Assembly (NCBI RefSeq): GCF_001425835.1
Contig: NZ_LMDP01000001.1
Span: forward strand, 249,476-313,475
From: Afipia sp. Root123D2
GTDB lineage: Bacteria; Pseudomonadota; Alphaproteobacteria; Rhizobiales; Xanthobacteraceae
DNA length: 64,000 nucleotides
Direction of reading: 5' to 3'
Positions 17,211-28,515 of this stretch are shown piece by piece (the first letter of the stretch is position 1; the number at the start of each line of letters is the position of its first letter). The notes beneath the pieces were generated by a model. It was not told where the DNA came from and searched no databases. It saw only the letters and a program-made list of their open reading frames with translations. Position numbers and translations under genes: made by a program.

Positions 17211-17591
17211 ATGCGGATCATCCACTTCTTCGTCATCTGCGCGCTGATCTTCGCCGCTGCCTACGTCTATCGCATCAAGATGGAATCGACCGTTCGCACC
17301 GAGCGGGTCCTGCGCCTGCGTCACGATGTGCGAGAAGAACGCAACAAGATTGCACGGTTGCGCGCCGACTGGGCAAAGCTCCAGGCTCCGAGCCGTCTGC
17401 AGGGTCTGGTCGAGCGGCATCTTCCGCTGCGGCCCATCGACGCGACGCAATATGATTCATTGAAGAACCTGCCGCCGCGACCGCCAAGCCTGATCTCGCC
17501 GGACGAGCCCGACCCGATCGCAGCCATGATCGATATGGTTGAAAAGGACGAGACCACCGGGTCGATCCCATCGCGGGAGGGCCGACGATGA
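17211..17591 (+). CDS. ftsL: Cell division protein FtsL
   Basis: A 126-residue bitopic protein: a single helix at about residues 3-20 is followed by a periplasmic coiled coil (VRTERVLRLRHDVREERNKI and on to about residue 65) and a Pro-rich tail. Size, topology and position between rsmH and ftsI identify FtsL, the divisome scaffold that pairs with FtsB/DivIC and FtsQ. Sequence alone is too divergent to prove it. Its last 4 bases overlap the ftsI start (ATGA), so translation is probably coupled. Confidence 0.92.
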   Translation: MRIIHFFVICALIFAAAYVYRIKMESTVRTERVLRLRHDVREERNKIARLRADWAKLQAPSRLQGLVERHLPLRPIDATQYDSLKNLPPRPPSLISPDEPDPIAAMIDMVEKDETTGSIPSREGRR

Positions 17592-19336
17592 CCGATCAGG
17601 CGACGCAGATCACACGTCCTCCCGAGCCGTGGCGCCAGCGGCTGGTGCGCTCCCTGCTGTACGGGCGCAATGTCGACCGCGCGGCCAAGGCCCGCGCGCG
17701 CGTCGGTCTCGCCATCCTCGCCTTCTCCGCGGTGTTCGCGATTATTGCCGCGCGCCTGCTGATGTACGCGATCGTCGGCGACAGCCACGGAACCCGCCGC
17801 ACGGCCTCTCAGGATGCGATTGCCACCGCGCGTCCGGACATCCTCGATCGTAACGGCGAAATTCTCGCGACCGACGTCAAGGCGTCATCGCTGTTCGGCG
17901 AACCGCGCCGCATCATCGACGTCGACGAAGCCGTCGAGCTTTTGACCGCAACCTTGCCCGATCTCGACGAGCGGGAAGCGCGAGAGCGCCTGTCATCGCG
18001 GAAGGGATTCGTCTGGCTCAAGCGCGAGCTGACGCCGCAGCAGCAGAAGGATGTGTTCCGTCTTGGCATTCCCGGCATCGGGTTCCTGCGTGAGAACAAG
18101 CGCGTCTATCCCAGCGGCGTCGATGTCTCTCACCTGATCGGCCTCGTCAACGTCGATAACCAGGGCATCGCCGGAATCGAGAAGTGGCTCGATACCAACG
18201 GTCTCGCCGATCTGCATCGCGCGGGCTTCGCCACCGACCGCCAGCAGGCTCCGGTCGAACTCGCGGTCGATCTGCGCGTCGAACACGCGCTGCGCGATGA
18301 ACTGATGAAGGCCAAGGTAAAATTCAAGGCGAAGGCAGCCTCGGGTCTGGTCAGCAACGTCAATACCGGCGAAATCGTCGCGATGGTGTCGCTGCCGGAC
18401 TTCGATCCCAATAACCCGCGCGAAGCCAACGACCCGGACCGGATCAACCGCCTGACCACGGGCGTCTACGAGATGGGTTCCACCTTCAAGGCGTTCACGC
18501 TGGCGATGGCTCTCGACTCCGGCAAGGCGACGCTGAATTCGATGGTCGATGCGCGCGCGCCGCTGCGATATGGCCGGTTCAAGATCCACGACGATCATCC
18601 GCTCGGCCGTTTCATCAATCTGAAGGAGGTCTTCACCTTCTCGTCGAACATCGGGGCTGCACGTCTTGCACTCGCGCAGGGTGTCGAGGCCCACAAGGCA
18701 TTCCTTGGCAAAATGGGCCAGTTGACCCGGCTGCGAACCGAATTGCCGGAAAGCGCTTCGCCACTTGTGCCACGCAGATGGGGTGAACTGAACACTGTGA
18801 CGATCTCGTTCGGCCATGGTTTGTCGGTGGCGCCGCTGCAAGCGGTGATGGGCATCGACGCGCTGGTCAATGGTGGATACCTGATCCCGCCGACGTTCCT
18901 CAAACGCACCGAACAGGAGGCGAAGGCACTCGCCAAGCGCGTGATCAAGCCGGACACTAGCGACAAGATGCGCTTTCTGATGCGCCTGAACGCCGAGATC
19001 GGCACCGCAAGAAAGGCGGACGTCAAGGGCTATTATATCGGAGGCAAGACCGGTACTGCGGAAAAGGTCATCAACGGCCGCTATGCCAAGAAGCGCGTTC
19101 TCAATTCTTTCACCGCCATTTTGCCTGCGGACAAACCGCAGTATCAGCTTCTGGTTATGCTGGACGAACCGCAGCCGTTGCCGGAAACCCATGGTTTCAT
19201 CACCTCGGGATGGAACGCGGTTCCGACCGGAGGCAAGGTGATTGCGCGGATCGCGCCGCTATTGGGCGTCGAGCCCCGGTTCGATTTGCCGCCGTCCGAG
19301 CGCCTTATTCTTGCGACATCGAAGGAGAGCCGGTAA
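17588..19336 (+). CDS. ftsI: Septal peptidoglycan transpeptidase FtsI (PBP3)
   Basis: The 582-residue class B penicillin-binding protein has an N-terminal membrane helix (about residues 40-62), then the pedestal domain starting at [20 protein letters not shown]. The transpeptidase domain carries the three active-site motifs: STFK at 298-301, SSN at 352-354 and KTG at 487-489. It cross-links septal peptidoglycan in the periplasm as partner of FtsW, which is encoded downstream. All catalytic motifs are intact, so it should be beta-lactam sensitive. It overlaps ftsL by 4 bases. Confidence 0.97.
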   Translation: MTDQATQITRPPEPWRQRLVRSLLYGRNVDRAAKARARVGLAILAFSAVFAIIAARLLMYAIVGDSHGTRRTASQDAIATARPDILDRNGEILATDVKASSLFGEPRRIIDVDEAVELLTATLPDLDEREARERLSSRKGFVWLKRELTPQQQKDVFRLGIPGIGFLRENKRVYPSGVDVSHLIGLVNVDNQGIAGIEKWLDTNGLADLHRAGFATDRQQAPVELAVDLRVEHALRDELMKAKVKFKAKAASGLVSNVNTGEIVAMVSLPDFDPNNPREANDPDRINRLTTGVYEMGSTFKAFTLAMALDSGKATLNSMVDARAPLRYGRFKIHDDHPLGRFINLKEVFTFSSNIGAARLALAQGVEAHKAFLGKMGQLTRLRTELPESASPLVPRRWGELNTVTISFGHGLSVAPLQAVMGIDALVNGGYLIPPTFLKRTEQEAKALAKRVIKPDTSDKMRFLMRLNAEIGTARKADVKGYYIGGKTGTAEKVINGRYAKKRVLNSFTAILPADKPQYQLLVMLDEPQPLPETHGFITSGWNAVPTGGKVIARIAPLLGVEPRFDLPPSERLILATSKESR

Positions 19337-19381
19337 GCGCGGCGCGAAAGCCGAATTCTGCGCGGACCGGACTGGAGACTG

Positions 19382-20827
19382 ATGAAACTTCGCGACCTTT
19401 TCAGCGGCGATGCCGTGGTTGATGCGCAGGCCGGTTCGGTTGCCATCACCGGGCTGTCCATGGACAGCCGTGCGGTAAAAGCCGGCAATGTCTTCTTCGC
19501 GCTGGCGGGTGCGAAGACCGATGGCGCGCGCTTCATCGAGCAGGCGATCGCGTCTGGCGCGGTCGCCGTGGTCAGCGATCGCGCGCCGGAAGGCGACCGC
19601 CGCGTGTCATTCATCGCAAGCCCGAATCCGCGCCGCGCGCTGGCGCTGGCGGCCGCGAGATTTTATCCGGAGCAGCCGGCGACCATCGCCGCTGTGACCG
19701 GCACCAGCGGCAAGACCTCGGTGGCCGCTTTCACCCGGCAGATCTGGCAGCGCATCGGCCATTCGGCGGCCAGCATCGGCACCATCGGTCTCGTTGCACC
19801 CAAGCGAGAAGTGTATGGGTCGCTGACGACGCCCGATCCAATCGCGCTGCATCGCTCGCTCGACGAACTCGCCCGTGAGGGTGTCACCCATCTGGCTCTG
19901 GAGGCCTCATCGCATGGCCTCGATCAGCACCGGCTCGATGGCGTGCGGATCACGGCGGCAGCGTTCACCAATCTGTCACGCGACCACATGGACTATCATC
20001 CGACCGTCGAACATTATCTCGCAGCGAAACTACGGCTGTTCACCGATCTGGTTGCGGACGGCGGTCCTGCGGTGATTGCCGCCGATCACGATCATTCGGC
20101 AGCGGTGGTTGAAGCGTCACAGGCCCGCAAGCTCAACGTGATGACCGTCGGCCGCAAGGGGGATGCGATCAAGCTGCTCAGCGCGCGGATCGACGGTTTT
20201 GCGCAAATTCTGTCGATTGCGTCCGAGGGGCGGGCGCGAGACTTGCGCTTGCCGCTGGTCGGCGAATTCCAGATCGAGAATGCGCTGGTCGCGGCCGGTC
20301 TTGCCATCGGCACCGGCAGCGATGCGGAACAGGTATTTGCCGCGCTGGAGCATCTGGAAGGTGCGAAGGGGCGGCTCGAGTTCGTCGGCGAACGCAATGG
20401 CGCACCGGTTTTCGTTGATTATGCCCATAAGCCCGATGCGCTGGCCAAGGCGCTCGAAGCGCTGCGGCCTTATGCGAAACGCAAGCTCATTGTCGTGTTC
20501 GGCGCCGGCGGCGATCGCGACGCCGGCAAGCGTCCGTTGATGGGCGCCATCGCCGCGCAGGGTGCCGACAAGATCATCGTGACCGATGACAATCCTCGCA
20601 GCGAAGATCCGGCGACGATCCGGGCCGCGATCCTCGCGGCGGCAAAGGATGCGAAGGAAATTGGCGACCGCGCCGAGGCAATACGGGTGGCGGTTGCCGA
20701 ATTGCAGCCGGGTGACGTACTGCTGATCGCAGGCAAAGGCCATGAAACCGGACAGATCGTTGGCGACCGCGTATTGCCGTTTAGCGATCACGATGCCGCC
20801 GCAGCGGCGCTTGCGGAGGCGGCATGA
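19382..20827 (+). CDS. murE: UDP-MurNAc-L-Ala-D-Glu:meso-diaminopimelate ligase MurE
   Basis: The 481-residue Mur ligase has P-loop TGTSGKT at 106-112 and [12 protein letters not shown] in the central domain. The DNPR box in [12 protein letters not shown] (about residue 400) selects meso-diaminopimelate rather than lysine. It adds meso-DAP to UDP-MurNAc-dipeptide in the cytoplasm using ATP, consistent with a Gram-negative wall. It lies 45 bases after ftsI and overlaps murF by 4 bases (ATGA), so murE and murF are probably coupled. Confidence 0.97.
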   Translation: MKLRDLFSGDAVVDAQAGSVAITGLSMDSRAVKAGNVFFALAGAKTDGARFIEQAIASGAVAVVSDRAPEGDRRVSFIASPNPRRALALAAARFYPEQPATIAAVTGTSGKTSVAAFTRQIWQRIGHSAASIGTIGLVAPKREVYGSLTTPDPIALHRSLDELAREGVTHLALEASSHGLDQHRLDGVRITAAAFTNLSRDHMDYHPTVEHYLAAKLRLFTDLVADGGPAVIAADHDHSAAVVEASQARKLNVMTVGRKGDAIKLLSARIDGFAQILSIASEGRARDLRLPLVGEFQIENALVAAGLAIGTGSDAEQVFAALEHLEGAKGRLEFVGERNGAPVFVDYAHKPDALAKALEALRPYAKRKLIVVFGAGGDRDAGKRPLMGAIAAQGADKIIVTDDNPRSEDPATIRAAILAAAKDAKEIGDRAEAIRVAVAELQPGDVLLIAGKGHETGQIVGDRVLPFSDHDAAAAALAEAA

Positions 20828-22263
20828 GCACGCAACCGCTATGGACCATTGCTGCGATGGCCGATGCGATGCACGCGGTGCGGGTTGGCGCGCTGCCTGA
20901 CGCAATCACCGGCATTTCGATCGACAGCCGAACGCTAACCAATGGCGAAGCCTATTTCGCCATCAAGGGCGATGTTCACGATGGTCACGATTTCGTCGAA
21001 GCTGCGCTGAAAAATGGCGCCGGACTTGCGGTCGTTGCTGAATCCCATCGTGTAACGTTCGACGAGCGCCTTCCGCTGCTGGTGGTGCCGGATGTTCTGG
21101 CCGGTTTGATCGATCTGGCGCATGCGTCGCGTGCGCGCTCTCAAGCCAAAATTATCGCTGTTACGGGATCGGTCGGAAAAACATCGACCAAGGAAGCGCT
21201 CCGCAGCGTCTTGAGCGCGCAGGGTGAAACCCATGCGTCAGCGGCTTCGTTCAACAATCACTGGGGTGTGCCGCTGTCGCTGGCGCGATGCCCGGCATCG
21301 GCAGCGTTCGGGGTGTTCGAGATCGGCATGAACCACGCCGGCGAGATCGAACCGCTGGTCAAAATGGTGCGGCCGCACGTCGCCATCGTGACCACGGTCG
21401 AGCCCGTGCATCTGGAGTTTTTCTCCGGCATCGAGGCAATCGCCGACGCCAAGGCCGAGATTTTCGCTGGCGTCGAACCGGGCGGCGCGGCCGTGCTCAA
21501 TCGGGACAACAGCCAGTTCGAACGGTTGCAGGCCCGCGCCAGGGAAGCCGGTGTGTCGCGGGTCGTCTCATTTGGCGCGGATGCGAAGTCCGATGCGCGC
21601 CTGATCGATGTGGCCCTGCATTCGGCCTGCTCGGCGGTGCGTGCCGAGATTCTGGGACATGAGGTCACCTATAAGCTCGGCGTGCCGGGCCGCCATATGG
21701 CGATGAATTCGCTGGCCGTGCTGGCGGCTGCAGCGCTTGCAGGTGCCGATCTGGCGCTCGCGGCACTGTCGCTGTCGGGAATTCAACCGGCGGCCGGACG
21801 CGGCGTGCGGCACCATCTCGGATTGACGTCCGGTTCCGCCTTGCTGATCGACGAAAGCTATAACGCCAATCCGGCGTCCATGGCTGCTGCTCTCGATGTT
21901 CTCGGGCAAGCCGAGGTCGGGCCACGCGGGCGGCGCATCGCGGTGCTCGGCGACATGCTCGAACTCGGTGCGACAGGGCCGGATCTGCATCGCGGACTTG
22001 CGGCGGCAGTGATTGCGAACCGGATCGATGCGGTGTTCTGCTGCGGGCCGCTGATGCGCAACCTGTGGGATGTTCTTCCGGCGGCGAAGAAGGGCGGCTA
22101 TGCCGACAACGCAGCAGCGCTCGAACCGCAGGTCCTCACGGCGATCGGGAACGGCGACGTCGTTACCGTAAAAGGGTCACTTGGCTCGCGCATGAAGATG
22201 ATTGTCACCGCGCTGGAAAAGCGCTTCCCACCCAACGCCTCACTCGACGATCTGGCGGTATAG
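20824..22263 (+). CDS. murF: UDP-MurNAc-tripeptide:D-Ala-D-Ala ligase MurF
   Basis: The 479-residue Mur ligase has P-loop AVTGSVGKTSTKE at about 112-124 and the ADP-forming central-domain segment ASFNNHWGVPLSLAR. The conserved DESYNANPASMAAAL stretch typical of MurF lies near residue 345. It adds D-Ala-D-Ala to the UDP-MurNAc-tripeptide, completing the pentapeptide. It works after MurE in the same operon, and its substrate dipeptide comes from DdlB, encoded about 9 kb downstream. The gap to mraY is 9 bases. Confidence 0.97.
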   Translation: MSTQPLWTIAAMADAMHAVRVGALPDAITGISIDSRTLTNGEAYFAIKGDVHDGHDFVEAALKNGAGLAVVAESHRVTFDERLPLLVVPDVLAGLIDLAHASRARSQAKIIAVTGSVGKTSTKEALRSVLSAQGETHASAASFNNHWGVPLSLARCPASAAFGVFEIGMNHAGEIEPLVKMVRPHVAIVTTVEPVHLEFFSGIEAIADAKAEIFAGVEPGGAAVLNRDNSQFERLQARAREAGVSRVVSFGADAKSDARLIDVALHSACSAVRAEILGHEVTYKLGVPGRHMAMNSLAVLAAAALAGADLALAALSLSGIQPAAGRGVRHHLGLTSGSALLIDESYNANPASMAAALDVLGQAEVGPRGRRIAVLGDMLELGATGPDLHRGLAAAVIANRIDAVFCCGPLMRNLWDVLPAAKKGGYADNAAALEPQVLTAIGNGDVVTVKGSLGSRMKMIVTALEKRFPPNASLDDLAV

Positions 22264-22272
22264 GCGGTTCAG

Positions 22273-23358
22273 ATGTTTTATTGGCTCATTGATTTCGCTG
22301 GCACGATCCCGGGCATCAACGTGTTTCGCTATATCACGTTCCGCACCGGCGGCGCGATCGTCACCGGCGCGCTGTTCGTTTTCATGTTCGGTCCGTGGAT
22401 CATCGACCACCTGCGTCTTGCGCAGGGCAAAGGCCAGCCGATCCGGGCTGATGGGCCACCCACCCATATCGTCACCAAGAAAGGCACGCCGACCATGGGC
22501 GGCCTGATGATCCTGTCAGGGCTGCTGGTCTCGACACTGCTGTGGGCAAACCTGCGCAACCCGTACGTCTGGATCGTGTTGCTGGTAACGCTCGGTTTCG
22601 GCTTCGTCGGATTTTATGATGACTATCTGAAAGTTTCCAAGCAGACGCATAACGGCTTTTCCGGCCGCCTCCGCCTCGGTTCAGAAGCTGTGATCGCGCT
22701 GATCGCCTGTATCTGCATTGTCTGGGCGGGTCGCGATCCGTCGGTGACGTCGGTATCGATCCCCTTCATCAAGGAGTTCACCGTCAAGCTCGGCTGGTTC
22801 TACGTGGTGTTCGGCCTTTTCATCATTGTCGGGGCGGGCAACGCCGTGAACCTGACGGATGGACTGGACGGTCTCGCCATCGTGCCGGTGATGATTGCCG
22901 CCGCGAGCTTCGGCATGATCGCCTACCTCGTCGGCAACGCCGTGTTCTCGGAGTACCTTCAGATCCGTTACGTCGCCGGGACCGGCGAACTTGCGGTGCT
23001 GAGCGGTGCGGTGCTGGGCGCAGGTCTCGGATTCCTCTGGTTCAATGCGCCGCCGGCGTCGATTTTCATGGGGGACACCGGCTCACTCGCGTTGGGCGGA
23101 ATGCTTGGCACCATTGCCGTTGCGACCAAGCACGAGATCGTGCTGGCAGTGATCGGCGGTCTGTTCGTGATCGAGGCCCTGTCCGTGATCGTTCAGGTGG
23201 CGTCGTTCAAGCTGACGGGAAAGCGCATTTTCCGGATGGCGCCGATCCATCATCACTACGAGCAGAAGGGCTGGACCGAGCCGCAGATCGTGATCCGGTT
23301 CTGGATCGTGTCGGTGATGCTCGCGCTCGCAGGCCTCGCAACGCTGAAGCTGAGGTGA
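22273..23358 (+). CDS. mraY: Phospho-MurNAc-pentapeptide transferase MraY
   Basis: A 361-residue polytopic membrane enzyme with about ten helices. Diagnostic motifs are [25 protein letters not shown] with its aspartates, [25 protein letters not shown], and the His-rich [14 protein letters not shown] loop. It transfers phospho-MurNAc-pentapeptide from UDP to undecaprenyl phosphate at the inner membrane, giving lipid I for MurG. Length is standard. It sits between murF and murD with very short gaps, consistent with one operon. Confidence 0.98.
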   Translation: MFYWLIDFAGTIPGINVFRYITFRTGGAIVTGALFVFMFGPWIIDHLRLAQGKGQPIRADGPPTHIVTKKGTPTMGGLMILSGLLVSTLLWANLRNPYVWIVLLVTLGFGFVGFYDDYLKVSKQTHNGFSGRLRLGSEAVIALIACICIVWAGRDPSVTSVSIPFIKEFTVKLGWFYVVFGLFIIVGAGNAVNLTDGLDGLAIVPVMIAAASFGMIAYLVGNAVFSEYLQIRYVAGTGELAVLSGAVLGAGLGFLWFNAPPASIFMGDTGSLALGGMLGTIAVATKHEIVLAVIGGLFVIEALSVIVQVASFKLTGKRIFRMAPIHHHYEQKGWTEPQIVIRFWIVSVMLALAGLATLKLR

Positions 23359-23362
23359 GATC

Positions 23363-24772
23363 GTGATTCCTGTCACCAGCTTTGCAGGCAAGACGGTTGC
23401 GGTGTTCGGCCTTGGCGGGTCGGGCCTTGCGAGTTGCCATGCCCTGAAGGCCGGTGGCGCCCAAGTGATCGCCAGCGACGACAGTCCTGAAAAACTGGCG
23501 GAAGCCGCCATCGCCGGTTTCATGACTGCCGATCTTCGTAAAGTATCGTGGGCGAACTTTGCAGCACTGGTGCTGACGCCCGGCGTGCCGCTGACCCATC
23601 CGGCTCCGCATTGGAGCGTGCTGGCGGCGCAACAGGCCGGAATCGAGGTGATCGGGGATGTCGAACTGTTCTGCCGTGAGCGCCGCCGCCATGCACCGGA
23701 TGCACCGTTCGTCGCGATCACCGGCACCAACGGCAAATCGACCACGACCGCGCTGATTGCGCATCTGATGCGCGAAGCGGGCTACGACGCGCAGATGGGT
23801 GGCAATATAGGCACCGCGATCCTGTCGCTGGAGCCACCACGCGCCGGGCGCGTCCACGTCGTCGAGATGTCATCCTATCAGATCGATCTGACGCCGTCGC
23901 TCGATCCGAGTGTCGGCATTCTTTTGAACGTGACGGAAGATCACATCGATCGCCACGGCACCATCGAGCACTATGCGGCGGTGAAGGAGCGGCTGGTCGC
24001 GGGTGTTCAGCCGGGCGGTACCGCCATCGTCGGGGTTGATGACTCATTTTGCGCCGCCGCGGCAGACCGCGTCGAACGCGCCGGCAAGAAAGTTGTCCGG
24101 GTCTCTGTGAAGCACCCGCTTGCGGACGGTATCTATCTCGATCACGACACCATCGTGCAAGCCTCGGGCGGCGCGCGGACGGATATCGCGAGAATCGGCG
24201 GCATCGGTTCGCTGCGCGGACTGCACAACGCGCAGAATGCCGCTTGCGCATCGGCCTGTGCGCTGGCGCTTGGCGTCGGGCCAGACGTGTTGCTGAAGGG
24301 ATTGCGCAGTTTCCCCGGGCTCGCTCATCGCATGGAGCAGATCGGCCGCAAAGGCAACGTGCTGTTCATCAACGATTCCAAGGGCACTAATGCGGATGCG
24401 GCAGCGCGCGCGCTGTCCTCGTTCGACGATATTTTCTGGATCGCCGGAGGCAAGCCGAAGACCGGCGGCATCGAATCCCTGCGCGAATTCTTCCCGCGCA
24501 TCCGCAAGGCCTATCTGATCGGCGAGGCCGCGGAAGAATTTGCCCGTACGCTTGGCGATGTGCCGTATGCGATCAGCAAGACGCTCGATGAAGCCATTCC
24601 CGATGCGGCGCGCGATGCGGCCGCCTCGGGTCTTGCGGCTCCGGTAGTGCTGCTCTCGCCAGCGTGCGCGTCGTTCGATCAGTTTCCGAATTTTGAGAAG
24701 CGCGGCGCGCGCTTCCGCGATCTTGTTCTGGCGCTCGGGTCGATCGAGCCGGTGAAGGAGGCTACGTTATGA
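23363..24772 (+). CDS. murD: UDP-MurNAc-L-Ala:D-glutamate ligase MurD
   Basis: The 469-residue ligase starts with a GTG at 23363, 4 bases after mraY. An N-terminal nucleotide-binding fold ([17 protein letters not shown]) is followed by P-loop [14 protein letters not shown] and the central-domain stretch [10 protein letters not shown]. The C-terminal domain contains [15 protein letters not shown]. It adds D-glutamate to UDP-MurNAc-L-Ala with ATP. The GTG start gives the expected family N-terminus. The stop overlaps the ftsW start (ATGA), implying coupling. Confidence 0.97.
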   Translation: MIPVTSFAGKTVAVFGLGGSGLASCHALKAGGAQVIASDDSPEKLAEAAIAGFMTADLRKVSWANFAALVLTPGVPLTHPAPHWSVLAAQQAGIEVIGDVELFCRERRRHAPDAPFVAITGTNGKSTTTALIAHLMREAGYDAQMGGNIGTAILSLEPPRAGRVHVVEMSSYQIDLTPSLDPSVGILLNVTEDHIDRHGTIEHYAAVKERLVAGVQPGGTAIVGVDDSFCAAAADRVERAGKKVVRVSVKHPLADGIYLDHDTIVQASGGARTDIARIGGIGSLRGLHNAQNAACASACALALGVGPDVLLKGLRSFPGLAHRMEQIGRKGNVLFINDSKGTNADAAARALSSFDDIFWIAGGKPKTGGIESLREFFPRIRKAYLIGEAAEEFARTLGDVPYAISKTLDEAIPDAARDAAASGLAAPVVLLSPACASFDQFPNFEKRGARFRDLVLALGSIEPVKEATL

Positions 24773-25914
24773 TCTCCCGCGAACAACGCACGCCCTTGAG
24801 CGAATGGTGGTGGACCGTCGACAGATTGCTACTGGCGGCGATCCTGGCGCTGGTGATCGCAGGTGTCATCCTGTCGCTCGCCGCCAGTCCCCCAGTCGCG
24901 GTGCGGATCGGTCTCGATCCATTCCACTTCTTCAACCGCCATGTGTTGTTCCTGGTCCCGTCATTGGCCGTCATGATCGCGACATCCTTCCTGTCGCCGA
25001 AGCACATCCGGCGCAGCGCGCTGATTATTCTCGCCTTCGCTCTCGTTCTGATCGTCGCGACCTTGCTGTTCGGCCCGGAGGTCAAGGGTTCGCGGCGCTG
25101 GATCACGCTGCTCGGTGTCAACATTCAGGCCTCCGAAGCGGCGAAGCCGGCTTTCGTCGTGGTGGTGGCATGGCTGTTCTCGGAATCGGCGCGCCGTCCG
25201 GAAATGCCGGCGACATCAATGGCGATGGTGCTGCTGCTGCTGCTGGTCGCGTTGCTGGTGGCGGAACCGGATTTCGGCCAGACCATGCTGGTGCTCGCGG
25301 TCTGGGGGACGCTGTTCTTTCTCGCCGGAATGCGGATGATCTGGGTGTTCGGTCTCGTCGGCGCATCGGCGGCAGGCCTGTTCACCGCCTATCTTTTTGT
25401 GCCGCACGTTGCCGGTCGCATCAAACGCTTCATGGATCCCGCGTCGGGTGACACCTATCAGCTCGATATGGCGCTGGAATCCTTCATGCATGGCGGCTGG
25501 TTCGGGCAGGGGCCCGGCGAGGGCACGGTGAAGCGGCTCTTGCCGGACAGTCACACCGACTTTGTGTTGTCGGTGGCGGCCGAGGAGTTCGGCATCATCC
25601 TGTGTCTCGCGTTGCTTGCGCTTTACGCCTTTATCGTCATCCGTTCGCTGTCGCGCGCCTACGCCACCGAGGATTTGTTCTCGCGCTTCGCCATCGCCGG
25701 CCTCGCCGTCATGTTCGGCACCCAGGCCTCGATCAACATGGCGGTGAACCTGCATCTGATCCCGGCCAAGGGCATGACGCTGCCGTTCATTTCCTACGGC
25801 GGATCGTCGATGATCTCGCTGGCTTATGGTGTCGGCATGCTGCTGGCTCTGACGCGGCAGCGGCCGCGGGTCGAAATGGAATCGATCGGCGCCGCCAACG
25901 CGGCTTATGCCTGA
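24769..25914 (+). CDS. ftsW: Septal peptidoglycan polymerase FtsW (SEDS family)
   Basis: A 381-residue protein with about ten membrane helices and the SEDS signature. Recognisable segments are [53 protein letters not shown] and [24 protein letters not shown] proteins polymerise lipid II into glycan strands, with FtsI cross-linking them. The short cytoplasmic N-terminus ([14 protein letters not shown]) is ordinary. Overlaps of 4 bases with murD and 8 bases with murG bind it into the operon. Confidence 0.97.
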   Translation: MISREQRTPLSEWWWTVDRLLLAAILALVIAGVILSLAASPPVAVRIGLDPFHFFNRHVLFLVPSLAVMIATSFLSPKHIRRSALIILAFALVLIVATLLFGPEVKGSRRWITLLGVNIQASEAAKPAFVVVVAWLFSESARRPEMPATSMAMVLLLLLVALLVAEPDFGQTMLVLAVWGTLFFLAGMRMIWVFGLVGASAAGLFTAYLFVPHVAGRIKRFMDPASGDTYQLDMALESFMHGGWFGQGPGEGTVKRLLPDSHTDFVLSVAAEEFGIILCLALLALYAFIVIRSLSRAYATEDLFSRFAIAGLAVMFGTQASINMAVNLHLIPAKGMTLPFISYGGSSMISLAYGVGMLLALTRQRPRVEMESIGAANAAYA

Positions 25915-27019
25915 CGCGATGACGGACGTGCCGCTTATTCTGCTCGCCGCTGGAGGGACAGGCGGTCACCTGTTTCCGGCGGAGGCGCTCGGAACGGTGC
26001 TGATGCAGCGTGGCCTTCGGGTGCGGCTGGTGACGGATTCCCGCGCTGTTCGCTATAGCGGCTTGTTCTCGAAGGACATGATCGATGTGGTGCCGAGCGA
26101 AACCGTGCGCGGGCGCAGCCCGTGGGCGCTGGCGCGAACCGGCACGATGCTTGCGGCCGGAACGATCAAGGCGTTCACATTAATAAAGCGATTGAAGCCT
26201 ACTGCCGTGGTCGGTTTCGGTGGCTATCCGACGCTGCCGCCGGTCTTCGCTGCCAAGCTCGCTGGTGTGCCGACAATTATCCATGATTCCAACGCGGTGC
26301 TCGGCCGCGCCAACCGTTTCCTGTCGAGCCGCGTCAGCGCGATCGCGACCTCGCTGCCCGGTGTTCTGGATCGTGATCCCGCGCTGGCCAGCAAGACGAC
26401 CGTGACCGGCACGCCGATGCGGCCGGCTATTCTTGCCGCGGCTGCGGTTCCTTATGTTGCGCCCGATGCGCAGGGGCCGTTGCGGCTGCTCGTCGTCGGC
26501 GGCAGCCAAGGCGCCCGGGTGATGGCCGATATCGTCCCCGGCGCGATCGAGCGTCTTGAGCCTGCATTGTGGAACAGGCTCGTGCTGGTGCAGCAGGTGC
26601 GCGACGAAGACATGGCGCGGGTGCGCGCGGTTTATGACCGGCTCAAGATCAATGCCGAATTGGCTCCGTTTTTCAGCGACCTGCCGCGACGCCTCGCATC
26701 GAGCCATCTCGTGGTGTCGCGTTCGGGCGCGGGGACCGTTGCCGAACTCGCCGCCATCGGGCGGCCTTCGATTCTGGTGCCGCTGCCTGGCGCCATCGAT
26801 CAGGATCAGTTCGCCAATGCCGGCGTTCTCTCCGCCGTGAACGGCGCGGTGCGGATTCCGCAGGTTGAGTTCACGCCGGATCGTCTGGCCGCTGAAATCT
26901 CCGCTTTGGCGGCGGAGCCGTCGCGTCTGGCGGCGATGGCTGCGGCCGCGCGTTCGGTCGGAAGACTCGATGCCGCCGAGCGGCTGGCTGATCTGGTTGG
27001 GAAAGTGGCCGGAATCTAG
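25907..27019 (+). CDS. murG: Lipid II-forming GlcNAc transferase MurG
   Basis: A 370-residue GT-B glycosyltransferase with the glycine loop LLAAGGTGGHLFPAEAL, GFGGYPTLPPVFAAKL, IIHDSNAVLGRANRFLS and the C-terminal donor-site RSGAGTVAELAAIGRPSILVP. It transfers GlcNAc from UDP-GlcNAc to lipid I at the cytoplasmic face of the membrane. The ATG at 25907 overlaps ftsW by 8 bases. An alternative ATG at 25919 is close behind. A 78-base gap with inverted repeats separates it from murC. Confidence 0.97.
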   Translation: MPDAMTDVPLILLAAGGTGGHLFPAEALGTVLMQRGLRVRLVTDSRAVRYSGLFSKDMIDVVPSETVRGRSPWALARTGTMLAAGTIKAFTLIKRLKPTAVVGFGGYPTLPPVFAAKLAGVPTIIHDSNAVLGRANRFLSSRVSAIATSLPGVLDRDPALASKTTVTGTPMRPAILAAAAVPYVAPDAQGPLRLLVVGGSQGARVMADIVPGAIERLEPALWNRLVLVQQVRDEDMARVRAVYDRLKINAELAPFFSDLPRRLASSHLVVSRSGAGTVAELAAIGRPSILVPLPGAIDQDQFANAGVLSAVNGAVRIPQVEFTPDRLAAEISALAAEPSRLAAMAAAARSVGRLDAAERLADLVGKVAGI

Positions 27020-27038
27020 GCGGCTTCCAAAGATTTTG

Positions 27039-27080
27039 GCCTTGTCATACCGGGCCGAAGCAAGGCATCCAGTAGCCTTG
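27039..27080 (+). repeat. Mutually exclusive hairpins / repeat fragment between murG and murC
   Basis: GCCTTG (27039-27044), CAAGGC (27061-27066) and GCCTTG (27075-27080) are arranged so the middle copy can pair with either flank. The second hairpin ends 4 bases before the murC AAGGA ribosome site (27085-27089). The stretch resembles the short palindromic intergenic repeats of this family (GTCATACCGGGC...GCATCCAGT style). A regulatory role is inference. Confidence 0.5.
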
Positions 27081-27097
27081 TGCTAAGGATTATTCCC

Positions 27098-28501
27098 ATG
27101 AGATTGCCGCGCGAGATCGGACCCATTCACTTCGTCGGTATCGGCGGTATCGGCATGAGCGGCATCGCCGAGGTGCTGTGCAACCTTGGCTACACCGTGC
27201 AGGGCTCGGACGTTGCTGAAGGGTCCAACGTGACCCGCCTGCGCTATAAGGGCATCAAGGTCTTTGTCGGCCACAAGGCGGAAAATGTGAATGGCGCCGA
27301 CGTTCTGGTGGTCTCCACCGCGATCAAGCGCGACAATCCCGAACTGATTGCCGCGCGCGGCCTGCGGATTCCGGTGGTTCGGCGCGCCGAGATGCTCGCT
27401 GAACTGATGCGGCTGAAAAGCTGCATCGCGATTGCCGGAACTCACGGCAAGACCACGACCACATCGATGGTTGCCACGTTGCTCGATGCCGGCAATTTCG
27501 ATCCCACCGTCATCAACGGCGGCATTATCAACGCCTATGGCACGAACGCGCGGCTTGGCGCCGGCGAGTGGATGGTGGTCGAGGCTGACGAGAGCGACGG
27601 TACCTTCCTGAAGCTGCCGGTGGACGTCGCCATCGTCACGAATGTCGATCCCGAACACCTCGATCATTTCAAGACGTTCGACGCTGTGCAGGATGCTTTC
27701 AAGAACTTCGTCGAAGGCGTGCCGTTCTACGGCTTCGCGGTCATGTGCATCGATCATCCGGTGGTGCAAACACTCGTCGGCAAGATCGAGGATCGCCGCA
27801 TCATCACCTATGGAGAAAATCCGCAGGCCGATGCGCGCCTTGTTAATCTGTCGCCATTCAGCGGTGGTTCGAAGTTCGCGGTCGAATTCCGTAACCGCAA
27901 GACCGACATCGCTCACGAAATCGGCGACCTGGTTTTGCCGATGCCCGGCCGTCACAATGCGCTCAACGCGACGGCGGCCATTGCGGTTGCGCATGAAATC
28001 GGAATTCCGGACGACGTCATCCGCAAGGCGCTGGCCGGGTTTGGTGGCGTCAAGCGGCGCTTCACCCGCACCGGCGAGTGGAACGGCGTCGCCATTATTG
28101 ACGACTACGGCCACCACCCTGTCGAAATCGCAGCGGTGCTGAAGGCCGCGCGTGACTCGACCAAGGGCAGGGTGATCGCGGTGGTGCAGCCGCATCGCTT
28201 CACGCGGCTGCAGTCGCTGTTCGAAGAGTTCTGCACCTGCTTCAACGATGCCGATACAGTGATCGTTGCCGACGTTTACCCAGCAGGTGAAGCGCCCATT
28301 CCGGGCATCGATCGCGACTCGTTCGTGCTCGGGCTGCGCGCCCATGGTCATCGTGAGGCAATCCCGCTCGAAGGACCTGCGCAGCTTGCGGAACTCGTGG
28401 GCGATATCGCCAAGCCGGGCGATTTCGTCGTGTGCCTTGGCGCCGGTAATATCACCCAGTGGGCCTATGCGCTACCGGATGAATTGAAGGCGCTGGGTTA
28501 G
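27098..28501 (+). CDS. murC: UDP-N-acetylmuramate:L-alanine ligase MurC
   Basis: The 467-residue ligase starts at ATG 27098 with AAGGA 8 bases before it. A GTG at 27080 is in frame but places the ribosome site inside the coding region. The N-terminal Rossmann motif [17 protein letters not shown] and P-loop GTHGKTT at 114-120 are followed by [12 protein letters not shown] and a C-terminal [11 protein letters not shown], all typical of MurC. It commits UDP-MurNAc to pentapeptide synthesis by adding L-Ala with ATP. The following small membrane-protein gene starts 14 bases after its stop. Confidence 0.97.
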   Translation: MRLPREIGPIHFVGIGGIGMSGIAEVLCNLGYTVQGSDVAEGSNVTRLRYKGIKVFVGHKAENVNGADVLVVSTAIKRDNPELIAARGLRIPVVRRAEMLAELMRLKSCIAIAGTHGKTTTTSMVATLLDAGNFDPTVINGGIINAYGTNARLGAGEWMVVEADESDGTFLKLPVDVAIVTNVDPEHLDHFKTFDAVQDAFKNFVEGVPFYGFAVMCIDHPVVQTLVGKIEDRRIITYGENPQADARLVNLSPFSGGSKFAVEFRNRKTDIAHEIGDLVLPMPGRHNALNATAAIAVAHEIGIPDDVIRKALAGFGGVKRRFTRTGEWNGVAIIDDYGHHPVEIAAVLKAARDSTKGRVIAVVQPHRFTRLQSLFEEFCTCFNDADTVIVADVYPAGEAPIPGIDRDSFVLGLRAHGHREAIPLEGPAQLAELVGDIAKPGDFVVCLGAGNITQWAYALPDELKALG

Positions 28502-28515
28502 CGGGAGTAATGCCG

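Noticed and set aside
27083-28351. Minus-strand ORF of 422 codons over murC
   Set aside because: Antisense to an unmistakable MurC, with shadow composition.
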